Shown: piece by piece, positions 1-6,169 of the stretch
Layout of the letters: every line of letters begins with the position of its first letter
Position numbering within the stretch: position 1 is the stretch's first letter
Assembly: GCA_002452635.1 (NCBI GenBank)
Contig: DKEU01000191.1
Span: forward strand, 9,636 to 16,701
DNA from: Desulfovibrionaceae bacterium UBA6814
GTDB lineage: Bacteria; Desulfobacterota; Desulfovibrionia; Desulfovibrionales; Desulfovibrionaceae
Length of the DNA: 7,066 nt
Reading direction: 5' to 3'
Program-made: the position numbers and the translations under genes
Notes under the pieces: generated by a model
What the model saw: the letters and a program-made list of their open reading frames with translations, nothing else
The model's database searches: none
What the model was told of the DNA's origin: nothing

Positions 1-543
1 GGCAAGGGCTTCGCGGTGGTGGCGGCCGAGGTGCGCAAGCTGGCCGAGCGGTCGGGCGCGGCTGCGGCCGAGATCAGCGAGCTGTCCGCGCGCAGCGTGG
101 CCGTGGCCGAGAAGGCCGGGGAGATGCTCACCAAGATGGTGCCGGACATCCGCCGCACCGCGGAGCTGGTGCAGGAGATCGCCGCGGCCAGCCGGGAACA
201 GGACGCCGGGGCCGAACAGATCAACAAGGCCATCCAGCAACTGGACCAGGTGATCCAGTCCAACGCCTCGGCTTCGGAGGAGATGGCCTCCACCTCCGAG
301 GAGCTGTCCGCCCAGGCCATGCAGTTGCAGCAGACCATGGCCTTCTTCCAGTTGAACGGCTCGGGGGTCAAGGCCCTGCCCGCGGCCCAGCCTCCGGTGC
401 GGGAGTCCAAGCCCCGCGCCGTGGCCGCCCATACGGCCCGGCCCCGCAAGCTGGCCCCGCCCAAGGCCCGGCCCGACACCACCGGGGTGGCCCTGAACAT
501 GGGCGCTGCGGACGGCGGAGACGAGGAGTTCGAAAGGTTCTAG
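1..543 (+). CDS. Methyl-accepting chemotaxis protein, C-terminal signalling domain (5' end outside window)
   Basis: This is the last 180 residues of a chemoreceptor; the frame is open from base 1, so the sensor, membrane and HAMP parts lie upstream. Residues 1-17 (GKGFAVVAAEVRKLAER) match the highly conserved cytoplasmic hairpin tip of MCPs, which in the family contacts CheW and CheA and forms trimers of dimers. A long heptad-type helix runs to about residue 116, with an SEEMASTSEEL segment (about 92-102) resembling the C-terminal methylation helix. After 'FFQLNG' comes a Pro/Ala/Arg-rich, probably disordered linker of about 58 residues, and the protein ends in EFERF. This fits the x-aromatic-x-x-aromatic pattern of C-terminal CheR/CheB docking pentapeptides. 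cheW follows about 95 bases downstream on the same strand, so receptor and coupling protein probably work together. Ligand and topology cannot be judged from this fragment. Confidence 0.96.
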   Translation, partial: GKGFAVVAAEVRKLAERSGAAAAEISELSARSVAVAEKAGEMLTKMVPDIRRTAELVQEIAAASREQDAGAEQINKAIQQLDQVIQSNASASEEMASTSEELSAQAMQLQQTMAFFQLNGSGVKALPAAQPPVRESKPRAVAAHTARPRKLAPPKARPDTTGVALNMGAADGGDEEFERF

Positions 544-551
544 CCCACGCC

Positions 552-597
552 CGGCCCGTCCGACCTACCCCCCCCACCCCCCAGGTCGGGCGGGCCG
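552..597 (+). terminator. Long GC hairpin between the chemoreceptor gene and cheW
   Basis: An inverted repeat pairs 552-566 (cggcccgtccgacct) with 583-597 (aggtcgggcgggccg): 15 base pairs, one of them a G-U wobble. The 16-base loop (567-582) is two A residues and fourteen Cs. It begins 9 bases after the receptor stop codon, a normal place for a terminator or 3'-end stabiliser. No T-tract follows, so it is not a classical intrinsic terminator. It could instead attenuate or partly uncouple cheW expression from the receptor. The pairing is read directly; the role is inferred. Confidence 0.45.
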
Positions 598-606
598 CGG
601 CATGGC

Positions 607-630
607 CCCGGCGGAAGCCGGGACATGGAG
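607..630 (+). promoter_or_regulatory. GNRA-capped mini-hairpin and ribosome-binding site of cheW
   Basis: Bases 607-612 (cccggc) and 617-622 (gccggg) form a perfect 6-bp stem closed by the tetraloop ggaa, which fits the stable GNRA class. Four bases later lies GGAG (627-630), 8 bases before the ATG at 639, which fixes the cheW start. The stem does not include the GGAG, so it would leave the site free while sitting directly against it. Possible roles are mRNA protection or ribosome standby; neither is shown by the sequence. Confidence 0.5.
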
Positions 631-638
631 ACAAGGAC

Positions 639-1166
639 ATGGACGACGATATCCAGAGCCGGCAATATCTGACCTTTACCCTGGACCAGGAGGCCTACGC
701 CCTGCCCATCACCCAGGTGCGGGAGGTGCTGGAGCTCACCGAGATCACGCGGGTTCCCCGCACCCCCCAGGCCATGCGCGGGGTCATCAACCTGCGCGGC
801 CACGCGGTGGCCGTGGCGGACATGCGGGCCAAGTTCAGCCTTCCCGTGGCCGAGGACACGGTGAACACCTGCATCATCATCGCCGAGGCCGACCTGGGCG
901 ACGGGCCCACGGTGCTCGGCGCGCTGGTGGATGCGGTGCGCGAGGTGGTGGACATCGAGTCCATCGCGGTGGAGCCGCCTCCCCGCATGGGCCTGGCGGT
1001 GGACACCGCCTATCTCAAAGGCATGGCCCGCCAGGAGGACGGTTTCGTCATGATCCTGGACCTGGACCGCATCTTCACCGCCGAGGACGTCCTCGGCGCA
1101 ACGGAACCCCTCCCGGGGCAGGCCGCGGCCGCTGCCAAGGCAGCGCCCGCCCCGCCTGCCCCTTGA
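639..1166 (+). CDS. cheW: CheW chemotaxis coupling protein
   Basis: A 175-residue CheW. It begins with the family's first strand (QYLTFTLDQEAYALPITQV, residues 9-27), continues through EVLELTEITRVPRTP (29-43) and the signature MRGVINLRG (46-54), where R47 sits at the conserved receptor-contact arginine, then AVAVADMRAKF (56-66), and closes with a FVMILDLDRIF strand near residue 140. CheW is a cytoplasmic scaffold that links chemoreceptor tips to the kinase CheA. The core is normal length. The last 20 or so residues are an Ala/Pro-rich tail, an add-on of unknown value. The ATG at 639 is preceded by GGAG at 8 bases' distance, and the first strand follows at once, so the start is well supported. 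The receptor gene just upstream carries the matching tip sequence. No cheA, cheR or cheB is visible in the window. Confidence 0.96.
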   Translation: MDDDIQSRQYLTFTLDQEAYALPITQVREVLELTEITRVPRTPQAMRGVINLRGHAVAVADMRAKFSLPVAEDTVNTCIIIAEADLGDGPTVLGALVDAVREVVDIESIAVEPPPRMGLAVDTAYLKGMARQEDGFVMILDLDRIFTAEDVLGATEPLPGQAAAAAKAAPAPPAP

Positions 1167-1173
1167 CCTGGCT

Positions 1174-1199
1174 CCCCGCCCCGCCCACCCGGGGCGGGG
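1174..1199 (+). terminator. Perfect 10-bp GC hairpin after cheW
   Basis: 1174-1183 (ccccgccccg) is an exact inverted repeat of 1190-1199 (cggggcgggg), with the 6-base loop cccacc. It starts 7 bases after the cheW stop codon. As with the hairpin upstream of cheW, no T-run follows, so it is a terminator-like or transcript-end-stabilising structure rather than a textbook intrinsic terminator. It is the natural boundary between the chemotaxis genes and the two-component pair. The remaining bases up to 1268 hold nothing clear except a 5-bp hairpin at 1238-1250 (cgccc-ggt-gggcg). Confidence 0.5.
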
Positions 1200-1257
1200 G
1201 CCATTCCGACTGAAACACCAGCGAGATTGTGCCGTGTCGCCCGGTGGGCGAATACCT

Positions 1258-1262
1258 GGGGG
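1258..1262 (+). promoter_or_regulatory. Ribosome-binding site deciding the receiver start
   Basis: A run of five Gs (1258-1262) sits 6 bases before GTG at 1269. This favours GTG 1269 over the in-frame TTG at 1227, which has no purine-rich site at useful distance and would add 14 residues not resembling the family's N-terminus. Confidence 0.5.
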
Positions 1263-1268
1263 CATGCC

Positions 1269-1667
1269 GTGAAACCAAACAGCCGTCTCACGATACTTGT
1301 GGTCGAGGATGAGCACATCGTGGCGTGGGAGCTCACCGAACGCCTCCGGCGCATGGGCTACAACGTATGCGCCGCCGTGCCCACCGGCGAGGAGGCGATC
1401 CGGGTCGCCCAGGACCACCGGCCCGATCTGGTGCTCATGGACATCATGCTGGCCGGCAAGATGGACGGCATCGAGGCGGCCCAGGCCATCCGCTGCGCCT
1501 CGGGAGCCCCGGTGGTGTTCTGTTCGGCCTATTCCGGCGAGATGCGCACCCGGGCCGAACGCCTGGCCCCCCTGGGCTTCCTGGAGAAGCCCATGGACTA
1601 CGACCGGTTGGCCAACCTCCTGTCCAACCTGAACCCGGACGGGGCCAGGACCGGAGTCCTGTGTTGA
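1269..1667 (+). CDS. Single-domain CheY-like response regulator
   Basis: With the GTG start at 1269 the product is 132 residues, essentially one receiver domain. Visible landmarks are the acidic pocket E13-D14-E15 in ILVVEDE, the phospho-acceptor D58 in LVLMDIML, the switch residue S86 in VVFCSAYS, and K107-P108 in LGFLEKPMD. After the domain only about 20 residues remain, with no DNA-binding, ANTAR or enzymatic output. It should therefore act through protein contact or as a phosphate relay. Its stop codon overlaps the start of the histidine kinase gene, so the two are probably translated together and form a cognate pair. The LMDIMLAGKMDGIEAA stretch is typical of receivers that partner HisKA_2/HWE-type kinases. 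An in-frame TTG at 1227 would give 146 residues but is less likely. Confidence 0.9.
   Translation: MKPNSRLTILVVEDEHIVAWELTERLRRMGYNVCAAVPTGEEAIRVAQDHRPDLVLMDIMLAGKMDGIEAAQAIRCASGAPVVFCSAYSGEMRTRAERLAPLGFLEKPMDYDRLANLLSNLNPDGARTGVLC
1653..1656 (+). promoter_or_regulatory. GGAG ribosome-binding site at the receiver/kinase junction
   Basis: GGAG lies 7 bases before TTG 1664 and 4 bases before GTG 1661, both in the kinase frame. TTG 1664 overlaps the receiver stop as TTGA, a common coupling arrangement, and has the better spacing. GTG 1661 would be served better by AGGA at 1647-1650. The two choices differ by one residue. Confidence 0.45.
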
Positions 1668-3283
1668 CCGGGCCGCCGGACCTACTGCACGGCATCCTGG
1701 CCGGAGCCCTGGTCCTGGCCGGGTTGGCCGTGCTGTGGTGCGTTCGCAAGGCCGGCCGGCGGGAGGGAAGCCGGGCGGTCCAGGCCCAGGCCCAGGCCCT
1801 GGAGCGCAAGGTCGAGGCCCTGCGCCGGGTGGAGGAGCGCTACCGCAGCTTCATCGAGCAGGCCCCGGTGGGCATCTTCCGCACCCGCCCCAGCGGCCGT
1901 TTCATCTCGGCCAACGGCAAGATGGCCAAGCTCCTGGGCTACTCCGGCATCGACGAGCTCCTGGAGCAGGTGACGGACATCGCCCGCCAACACTACGTGG
2001 ACCCCCGGTTGCGGGCCGAGATGTACCGCCGGGTGATGGCCGAGGGCAGCGTGCGCAACCACGAGGTGCAGCTCAGGCGGGTGGACGGCCAGGTGGTCTG
2101 GCTCTCCCTGAGCCTGCGCGCAGTGTGCGACGACACCGGCGCCATCGACCACCTGGAGGGGTTCGCGGTGAACGTGACCGACCGCAAGCAGGCGGAGGAG
2201 GCCCTGGCCGGGTCCGAGCGCATGCACCGCCACATGCTGCGCTGGATGCGGGACATCCTCTACCGCCTGGACGCCGGGGGACGCATCGTGTTCATCAACC
2301 ACGCGGCCACCCACTACGGCTACCGGGTGGAGGAGCTGCTGGGCCGGGACATCCTGGACCTGGCCGCGCCCGAGGACCGGGAGCGGCTGCGCCACAACCT
2401 GGCCGAGCGCCGCACCGGGGAGCGCCGCACCTCGGGGATGGAGTTCGCCCTGGAGCCCGGGCCGGAGAGCGGGCCCGACGGGTCCCGGACGGTGATGCTC
2501 CTGGAGGCCGAGGGCGTCTACGAGACCGACGAGAACGGGGCGTTGCAATTCCTGGGCACCATCGGCATGGCCCGGGACATCTCCCGCCGCAAGCTGGCCG
2601 AGGAGCGGCTCCACCAGTCCCTGGAGGCCAAGGAGCTCTTGCTGCAGGAGCTGCGGCACCGGGTGAAGAACAACCTCCAGGTCATCCAGAGCCTCATCTC
2701 CCTCACCGCATCGCGCACCGCCACCCCGGAGGCCGGCGGGGTCTGCCGGGAGATATCCGGGTACGTGCGCTGCATGGCGGCCATGCACGCGCTGCTCTCC
2801 CGGGCCCCGGCCCGGGACCACGTCAGCCTGGCGGCCATGGTGCAGGACATCTACGCCGCGGTCTCGGGGCTTTTCCCGGGCGTCCACGTGGAGACGTCCT
2901 TCGAGCTGGAGGACGTTCCCCTGCACCTGGACAAGGCCCTGCCCTGCGGCATGGTGCTGAACGAGCTGTTCACCAACGCCTTCAAGCACGCCTTTCCCGA
3001 CGGAAGGGAGGGCCGGGTGAGCGTGGACCTGGCCCGGCTGCCCGACGGCCGGGCCCTGCTCACCGTGGCGGACAACGGGGTGGGGTTCGGGGGCGACAGC
3101 CTGCAGTGCGGCCTGGGCGTGGGCATGGGGCTCATCCGCAGCCTAACCGCCCAGCTCGGGGCGGAACTGGATATGGGGGGCAACGGCGGGGCGGTGGCGT
3201 GCCTGGTGTTCGATCCCTCCGGCCGCGCGGACCGGCTGCACGGGGTGCTGGGCCGGGGGGCTGAGTCTATTCCCGGCCGATAA
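1661..3283 (+). CDS. Membrane-anchored PAS-PAS sensor histidine kinase, HisKA_2/HWE-like
   Basis: From GTG 1661 the product is 540 residues. Order: one hydrophobic segment (about 8-28, LLHGILAGALVLAGLAVLWC), then R/K-rich positive residues, a Gln/Ala/Glu coiled coil (about 36-60), and PAS 1 (about 55-180) beginning YRSFIEQAPVGIF and ending NVTDRKQAEEAL. PAS 2 (about 185-312) has DILYRLDAGGRIVFINHAA and ends ARDISRRKLAEERL. The phospho-acceptor helix LRHRVKNNLQVIQSLISL follows, with H333. The ATPase has N-box N434ELFTNAFKHAF, D471-N-G-V-G-F and a Gly-rich GLGVGMGLIRSL. The H-R-V-K-N-N-L-Q pattern is characteristic of HisKA_2/HWE kinases. With a single short membrane anchor and no extracellular domain, sensing should be cytoplasmic through the PAS domains; the ligand is unknown. 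The product should phosphorylate the receiver encoded immediately upstream. The 3' end overlaps the convergent GTPase gene by 17 bases. Confidence 0.93.
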   Translation: MLTGPPDLLHGILAGALVLAGLAVLWCVRKAGRREGSRAVQAQAQALERKVEALRRVEERYRSFIEQAPVGIFRTRPSGRFISANGKMAKLLGYSGIDELLEQVTDIARQHYVDPRLRAEMYRRVMAEGSVRNHEVQLRRVDGQVVWLSLSLRAVCDDTGAIDHLEGFAVNVTDRKQAEEALAGSERMHRHMLRWMRDILYRLDAGGRIVFINHAATHYGYRVEELLGRDILDLAAPEDRERLRHNLAERRTGERRTSGMEFALEPGPESGPDGSRTVMLLEAEGVYETDENGALQFLGTIGMARDISRRKLAEERLHQSLEAKELLLQELRHRVKNNLQVIQSLISLTASRTATPEAGGVCREISGYVRCMAAMHALLSRAPARDHVSLAAMVQDIYAAVSGLFPGVHVETSFELEDVPLHLDKALPCGMVLNELFTNAFKHAFPDGREGRVSVDLARLPDGRALLTVADNGVGFGGDSLQCGLGVGMGLIRSLTAQLGAELDMGGNGGAVACLVFDPSGRADRLHGVLGRGAESIPGR

Positions 3284-4985
3284 AGACGAGAAACCGTTCG
3301 CCCGGGTCCGGGCCGGGCAGGTCCGACAGCTCCACCCGGTCGCGCACGCCCTGCACCAGCACCGGGCCGTCCCAGCCCGCCAGGTCCACGATGCCCTTGC
3401 GCCGGGCCAGGGGGCCGGCGGCGCGCAACTTTTCGGCCAGCTCCGCCTCGGTGAGGGGGCCGTGGAGCCGCTCCACCCGCACCCCGAAACCTTCCGCCGC
3501 GTGGGTGGCGCGGGGGGGGCTTCCGCCGCGCAGGTCGCCCAGGCGGAGCACCCGGGCGGGCCGCCGTACGGCCTGGCCCAGGACCTCGCCCCAGGGGATC
3601 CAGCCTTCGCGGCTGCGCACCACCCGGGCCAGGGGGTTCAGGTCCCGGATGCGGGCCTCCAGGGCGTGGGCCCGGACCTCGTCCACCAGGTCGGCCTTGG
3701 CCAGCACCACCACGTCCGCGGCCCGCACCTGGTCCAGGGCCACCCGGCTCTCGGCCGCGGCGGCCGCGAAATGCGCCGCGTCCGCCACCGCCACCACCGG
3801 CCCGGGCCGCACCAGGTCCGCCACCTCGGGCAGTTCGTCCAGCACGTTCAGGGGGTTGGCCAGGCCGCTGGTCTCCAGCACCACCAGGTCCGGGGCCAGG
3901 CGCTCCATGACGGCCAGGATGCCGGCGCGCAGCCGGCCGGCCAGGGAGCAGCACACGCAGCCCTCGTCCATCTCCTCCAGCACGCACTCGCCCTGCACCA
4001 GGGTCCCGTCCAGGCCCACCTCGCCGATCTCGTTCTGGATCACCCCCACCAGCCGGTAGCGGGACACCTGGTCCTCCAGGAGCCGGCGCAGGAGCGTGGT
4101 CTTGCCCGCGCCCAGGAAGCCCGTGAGGATGAGCAGCTCCGGCCGGGCCGCGGCCTCGCCCGACCTCTCGGGCCGGGGCAGGTGCAGCCGCGCGCCGCAA
4201 AGGGCCGGGGCTTGGCCCGGCCCGGGGGGGGGCAGCTCCCCGGCCGGGCCGAAGCCCAGGCGCAACACGATCCGGGAGATGGCCGGGTCCGGGACCTCGC
4301 GCCAGCGGCCCGCGGCGTCGAACTCCTGGGCCGCCGCGGGGTGCGCGGCCAGGAGCCGGCGGGACGGGGCCTGGCCCAGGGCCTGGGCCAGGAGGCCGGC
4401 CAGGAACCGCAGGAGCGGCAGGGCCGGGCCGAACCCGGGCCGGTCGCTCTCTCGGCCGCCGGGCGGCACCAGGAACCCGCCCCTGGGCAGGGGCACCCCG
4501 TCCCGGGCCAGGACCCGCTGGCGGGAGAGCCCGTCCAGGGCCAGCTCCAGCCAGCGGCCTCCGGGGTCCAGGGTCAGGCCCAGCCGGGCCGTCTCGAACA
4601 GGCTGCCCGTGTCGGGCCGGGCCGGGAAGTCGCGCACCAGGCCCCAGTAGTCCGGGGCCTGGGTGAGGGCCAGGGCGGCCAGGGGCAGGGCCTCGGCCGC
4701 GGGGTCGTCGGGGTGGGGGAAGGCGTGCACCGAGAAGGCGCCGGCCAGGCGTCCGTCCGCCTCCTCCTCGCCCTCGAAGAGCAGGCCCAGCACCCCGCGC
4801 CGGCCGGCCAGGCGCAGGGTCCAGTACTCGCCGTGCCGGCTGCCCCGGCGCAGGCCGGCCAGGCCCAGGCCGCGCCAGCGGGCCGGGTCCAGCTTGGCCC
4901 AGGCCAGCAGGCAGGAAAGAAGCCCCGGCAGCCGGGGCGCGGGGAGCGCGCCCAGGCCGCCGGGGAGGATGGAGGTCAGGTTCAA
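3267..4985 (-). CDS. CobW/COG0523-type G3E GTPase with a long unrecognised N-terminal domain
   Basis: 572 residues. The C-terminal half is a clear G3E GTPase: Walker A G289FLGAGKT296, QNEIGEVGLDG (317-327), the family's metal-binding CxCC at C343-V-C345-C346, Walker B-side ETSGLANP (371-378), a G4 position reading AKAD (429-432), and a CobW C-terminal domain (about 492-572) ending FLVFIGRE. COG0523 proteins are GTP-driven metallochaperones or insertases for zinc, cobalt and other metals. Residues 1 to about 250 match no domain I recognise. A Pro/Gly/Ala-rich linker (about 250-282) joins the halves, and no good internal start lies at the junction, so the fusion looks real. Usual family members are about 320-400 residues. 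The TTG start (4985) is 1 base after the upstream stop, with AGGCGG (4997-4992) 6 bases away, which suggests translational coupling to the exported metallohydrolase gene. No His-rich loop is seen. Confidence 0.9.
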   Translation of the reverse strand: MNLTSILPGGLGALPAPRLPGLLSCLLAWAKLDPARWRGLGLAGLRRGSRHGEYWTLRLAGRRGVLGLLFEGEEEADGRLAGAFSVHAFPHPDDPAAEALPLAALALTQAPDYWGLVRDFPARPDTGSLFETARLGLTLDPGGRWLELALDGLSRQRVLARDGVPLPRGGFLVPPGGRESDRPGFGPALPLLRFLAGLLAQALGQAPSRRLLAAHPAAAQEFDAAGRWREVPDPAISRIVLRLGFGPAGELPPPGPGQAPALCGARLHLPRPERSGEAAARPELLILTGFLGAGKTTLLRRLLEDQVSRYRLVGVIQNEIGEVGLDGTLVQGECVLEEMDEGCVCCSLAGRLRAGILAVMERLAPDLVVLETSGLANPLNVLDELPEVADLVRPGPVVAVADAAHFAAAAAESRVALDQVRAADVVVLAKADLVDEVRAHALEARIRDLNPLARVVRSREGWIPWGEVLGQAVRRPARVLRLGDLRGGSPPRATHAAEGFGVRVERLHGPLTEAELAEKLRAAGPLARRKGIVDLAGWDGPVLVQGVRDRVELSDLPGPDPGERFLVFIGRE

Positions 4986-4986
4986 G

Positions 4987-6156
4987 CTAGACCGCCTTGA
5001 ACTCGATCACGTCGCCGTTGCCCAGGTAGGCCGTGTCCTTGGAGCGGAACCGGGCCGAGCCCTTGACCACCGGGTAGCCCGCCTCGATGAACTTCTTGGC
5101 GGTGAGGATGCCGGTGCAGTGGTTGCAGCCCACCTTCTCGAAGCCCCACTTGCCCAGGGAGATGACCAGGTCGTCGTACTTGGGGTCCCAGTCCTCGAAG
5201 GGCGAGATGTGCAGCCCGCCGTAGATGCCGTGGAACTGGTCCTTCTCGTACTTGATCTCCTTGTAGGCCGTGTCCGCGAACTGGATGATGCCCTGGTGGC
5301 AGCAGCCGGTGACGCTGACCAGGCCCATGTCCTTGATGTTGAAGTACAGGGACTGCTCGCCGAACACCCGGCAGATGATGGGCACCGCGAACACGAAGGA
5401 GGCCATGCCCGGCCGGAAGCGCTGCAGCCCGGGCTTGACCACCGTGAGCTGGCCGCGGTGGCCGCTGTCCTTCACGTACTGCAACCCCTCCGGGTAGAAG
5501 CCCTCGGGCACGTAGATGGGGATGTCCGGGCGGTACTTCATGGTCACCGGCAGGCCCCAGAAGTGGTCGAAGTGCTCGTGGGAGATGATGAGGGCCTCGA
5601 TCTCCCCGCTCTCCAGCATCTTGTCGATGCCCTCGCGCTTGAAGCACTCGTCCATCCACGCGTAGGACCAGCCCGTGTCCAGCAGGTACTTGTGCACCGA
5701 GCCGTCCAGGTCCTCCACCTCGAGGAGCGCGGCGTAGCCGCCGGCGTTCTCGGGGTGCACGCACTTGGCCTGGATGATCTCCCAGGCCTGGTCCAGGTCC
5801 TTGGGCAGGTACTGCTTGATGAGGGCCATGCCCTTCTCGTAGGAGCCCTTGCCCAGGCCGGCGCCGTCCCCGAAGGGCGGCCAGTTGTAGTCGTACTGGT
5901 TCACCAGAAGCCCGCCCGCGCCCTTGATGTCGCCCATGAGCTTGGCGTTCTCGAACCAGCTGGTCTCGGAGATGTTGGTCACCTTGACCCGCCGGCACAC
6001 GCCGATGTCGGCCATCTTGCGGTCCACCTTGGAGAAGTGGGCCGTGCGCCAGGGGGAGTAGGAGTACAGCCCCATGGCCCCGGCCGCGCCGGCCATGATG
6101 CCCAGGGCCGCACCCTTGACGAAGCTGCGTCGGCTGATGGGAGTGGTGTCGCTCAT
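4987..6156 (-). CDS. Tat-exported metallo-beta-lactamase-fold protein, COG1237-like
   Basis: 389 residues. The N-terminus has a twin-arginine signal, S8-R-R-S-F-V-K14, followed by an Ala/Gly/Met hydrophobic stretch (15-30). No clean AxA cleavage site stands out, so it may stay membrane-tethered. The metallo-beta-lactamase landmarks are LLDTG (158-162), H193-E-H195-F-D197-H198, TGCCHQGI with H287, GGLHIS with H315, and GCNHCTG with H346. GCCHQGI, GGLHIS and HCTG together are typical of COG1237, the group often labelled RFAP-synthase-like after a methanopterin enzyme; that label should not be taken as function. Between the N-terminal strand and LLDTG there is an extra stretch of some 60-70 residues (about 75-140). 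It should be a periplasmic zinc- or iron-dependent hydrolase or related enzyme; the substrate is unknown. The ATG at 6156 has a strong AGGAGG. It sits between a membrane protein gene (13-base gap) and a CobW-type GTPase gene (1-base gap). Confidence 0.9.
   Translation of the reverse strand: MSDTTPISRRSFVKGAALGIMAGAAGAMGLYSYSPWRTAHFSKVDRKMADIGVCRRVKVTNISETSWFENAKLMGDIKGAGGLLVNQYDYNWPPFGDGAGLGKGSYEKGMALIKQYLPKDLDQAWEIIQAKCVHPENAGGYAALLEVEDLDGSVHKYLLDTGWSYAWMDECFKREGIDKMLESGEIEALIISHEHFDHFWGLPVTMKYRPDIPIYVPEGFYPEGLQYVKDSGHRGQLTVVKPGLQRFRPGMASFVFAVPIICRVFGEQSLYFNIKDMGLVSVTGCCHQGIIQFADTAYKEIKYEKDQFHGIYGGLHISPFEDWDPKYDDLVISLGKWGFEKVGCNHCTGILTAKKFIEAGYPVVKGSARFRSKDTAYLGNGDVIEFKAV
4992..4997 (-). promoter_or_regulatory. 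Ribosome-binding site for the TTG start of the GTPase
   Basis: On the - strand AGGCGG lies inside the last codons of the metallohydrolase gene, 6 bases before TTG 4985. No in-frame ATG follows soon, and the sequence right after the TTG reads as good coding, so this site decides the start. Confidence 0.4.
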
Positions 6157-6160
6157 ATGC

Positions 6161-6166
6161 CCTCCT
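6161..6166 (-). promoter_or_regulatory. Strong Shine-Dalgarno AGGAGG for the metallohydrolase
   Basis: AGGAGG reads 6166 to 6161 on the - strand, 4 bases before ATG 6156, and fills most of the 13-base gap after the membrane protein stop. It is the best ribosome-binding site in the window, so this product may be made in larger amounts than its neighbours. Confidence 0.7.
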
Positions 6167-6169
6167 GGC

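Noticed and set aside
1227..1255. Promoter-like TTGTGC - 17 bases - GAATAC before the receiver gene
   Set aside because: Only three of six -35 bases and two of six -10 bases fit, and a start there would leave almost no leader before GTG 1269.
1227..1268. TTG 1227 as the receiver start
   Set aside because: It adds 14 residues (CRVARWANTWGHA and so on) not seen in receivers and lacks a ribosome-binding site; GTG 1269 has one.
1325..1660. Upstream in-frame extension of the kinase through the receiver gene
   Set aside because: This part is the receiver gene read in the wrong frame. The transmembrane anchor begins right after GTG 1661/TTG 1664, where a ribosome-binding site is present.
1682..2989. 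- strand open frame opposite the histidine kinase (about 435 codons)
   Set aside because: Low-complexity Val/Leu/Gln/His/Gly composition, no domain; the + strand shows PAS and kinase motifs throughout.
2851..4200. - strand open frame of about 450 codons spanning both the GTPase and kinase regions
   Set aside because: It is a shifted frame of the GTPase gene followed by antisense of the kinase. Pro/Gly/Arg-rich with no recognisable domain.
4922..4938. GC-rich inverted repeat near the 5' end of the GTPase gene
   Set aside because: It falls inside coding sequence with Pro/Leu/Arg codons that readily create such pairings by chance at this GC content.
3462..5000. Long + strand open frame opposite the GTPase gene (about 510 codons)
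   Set aside because: Its product is a monotonous Gln/Gly/Ala/His/Pro mix with no motif, as expected for the antisense of a very GC-rich gene. The opposite strand carries full G3E motifs.
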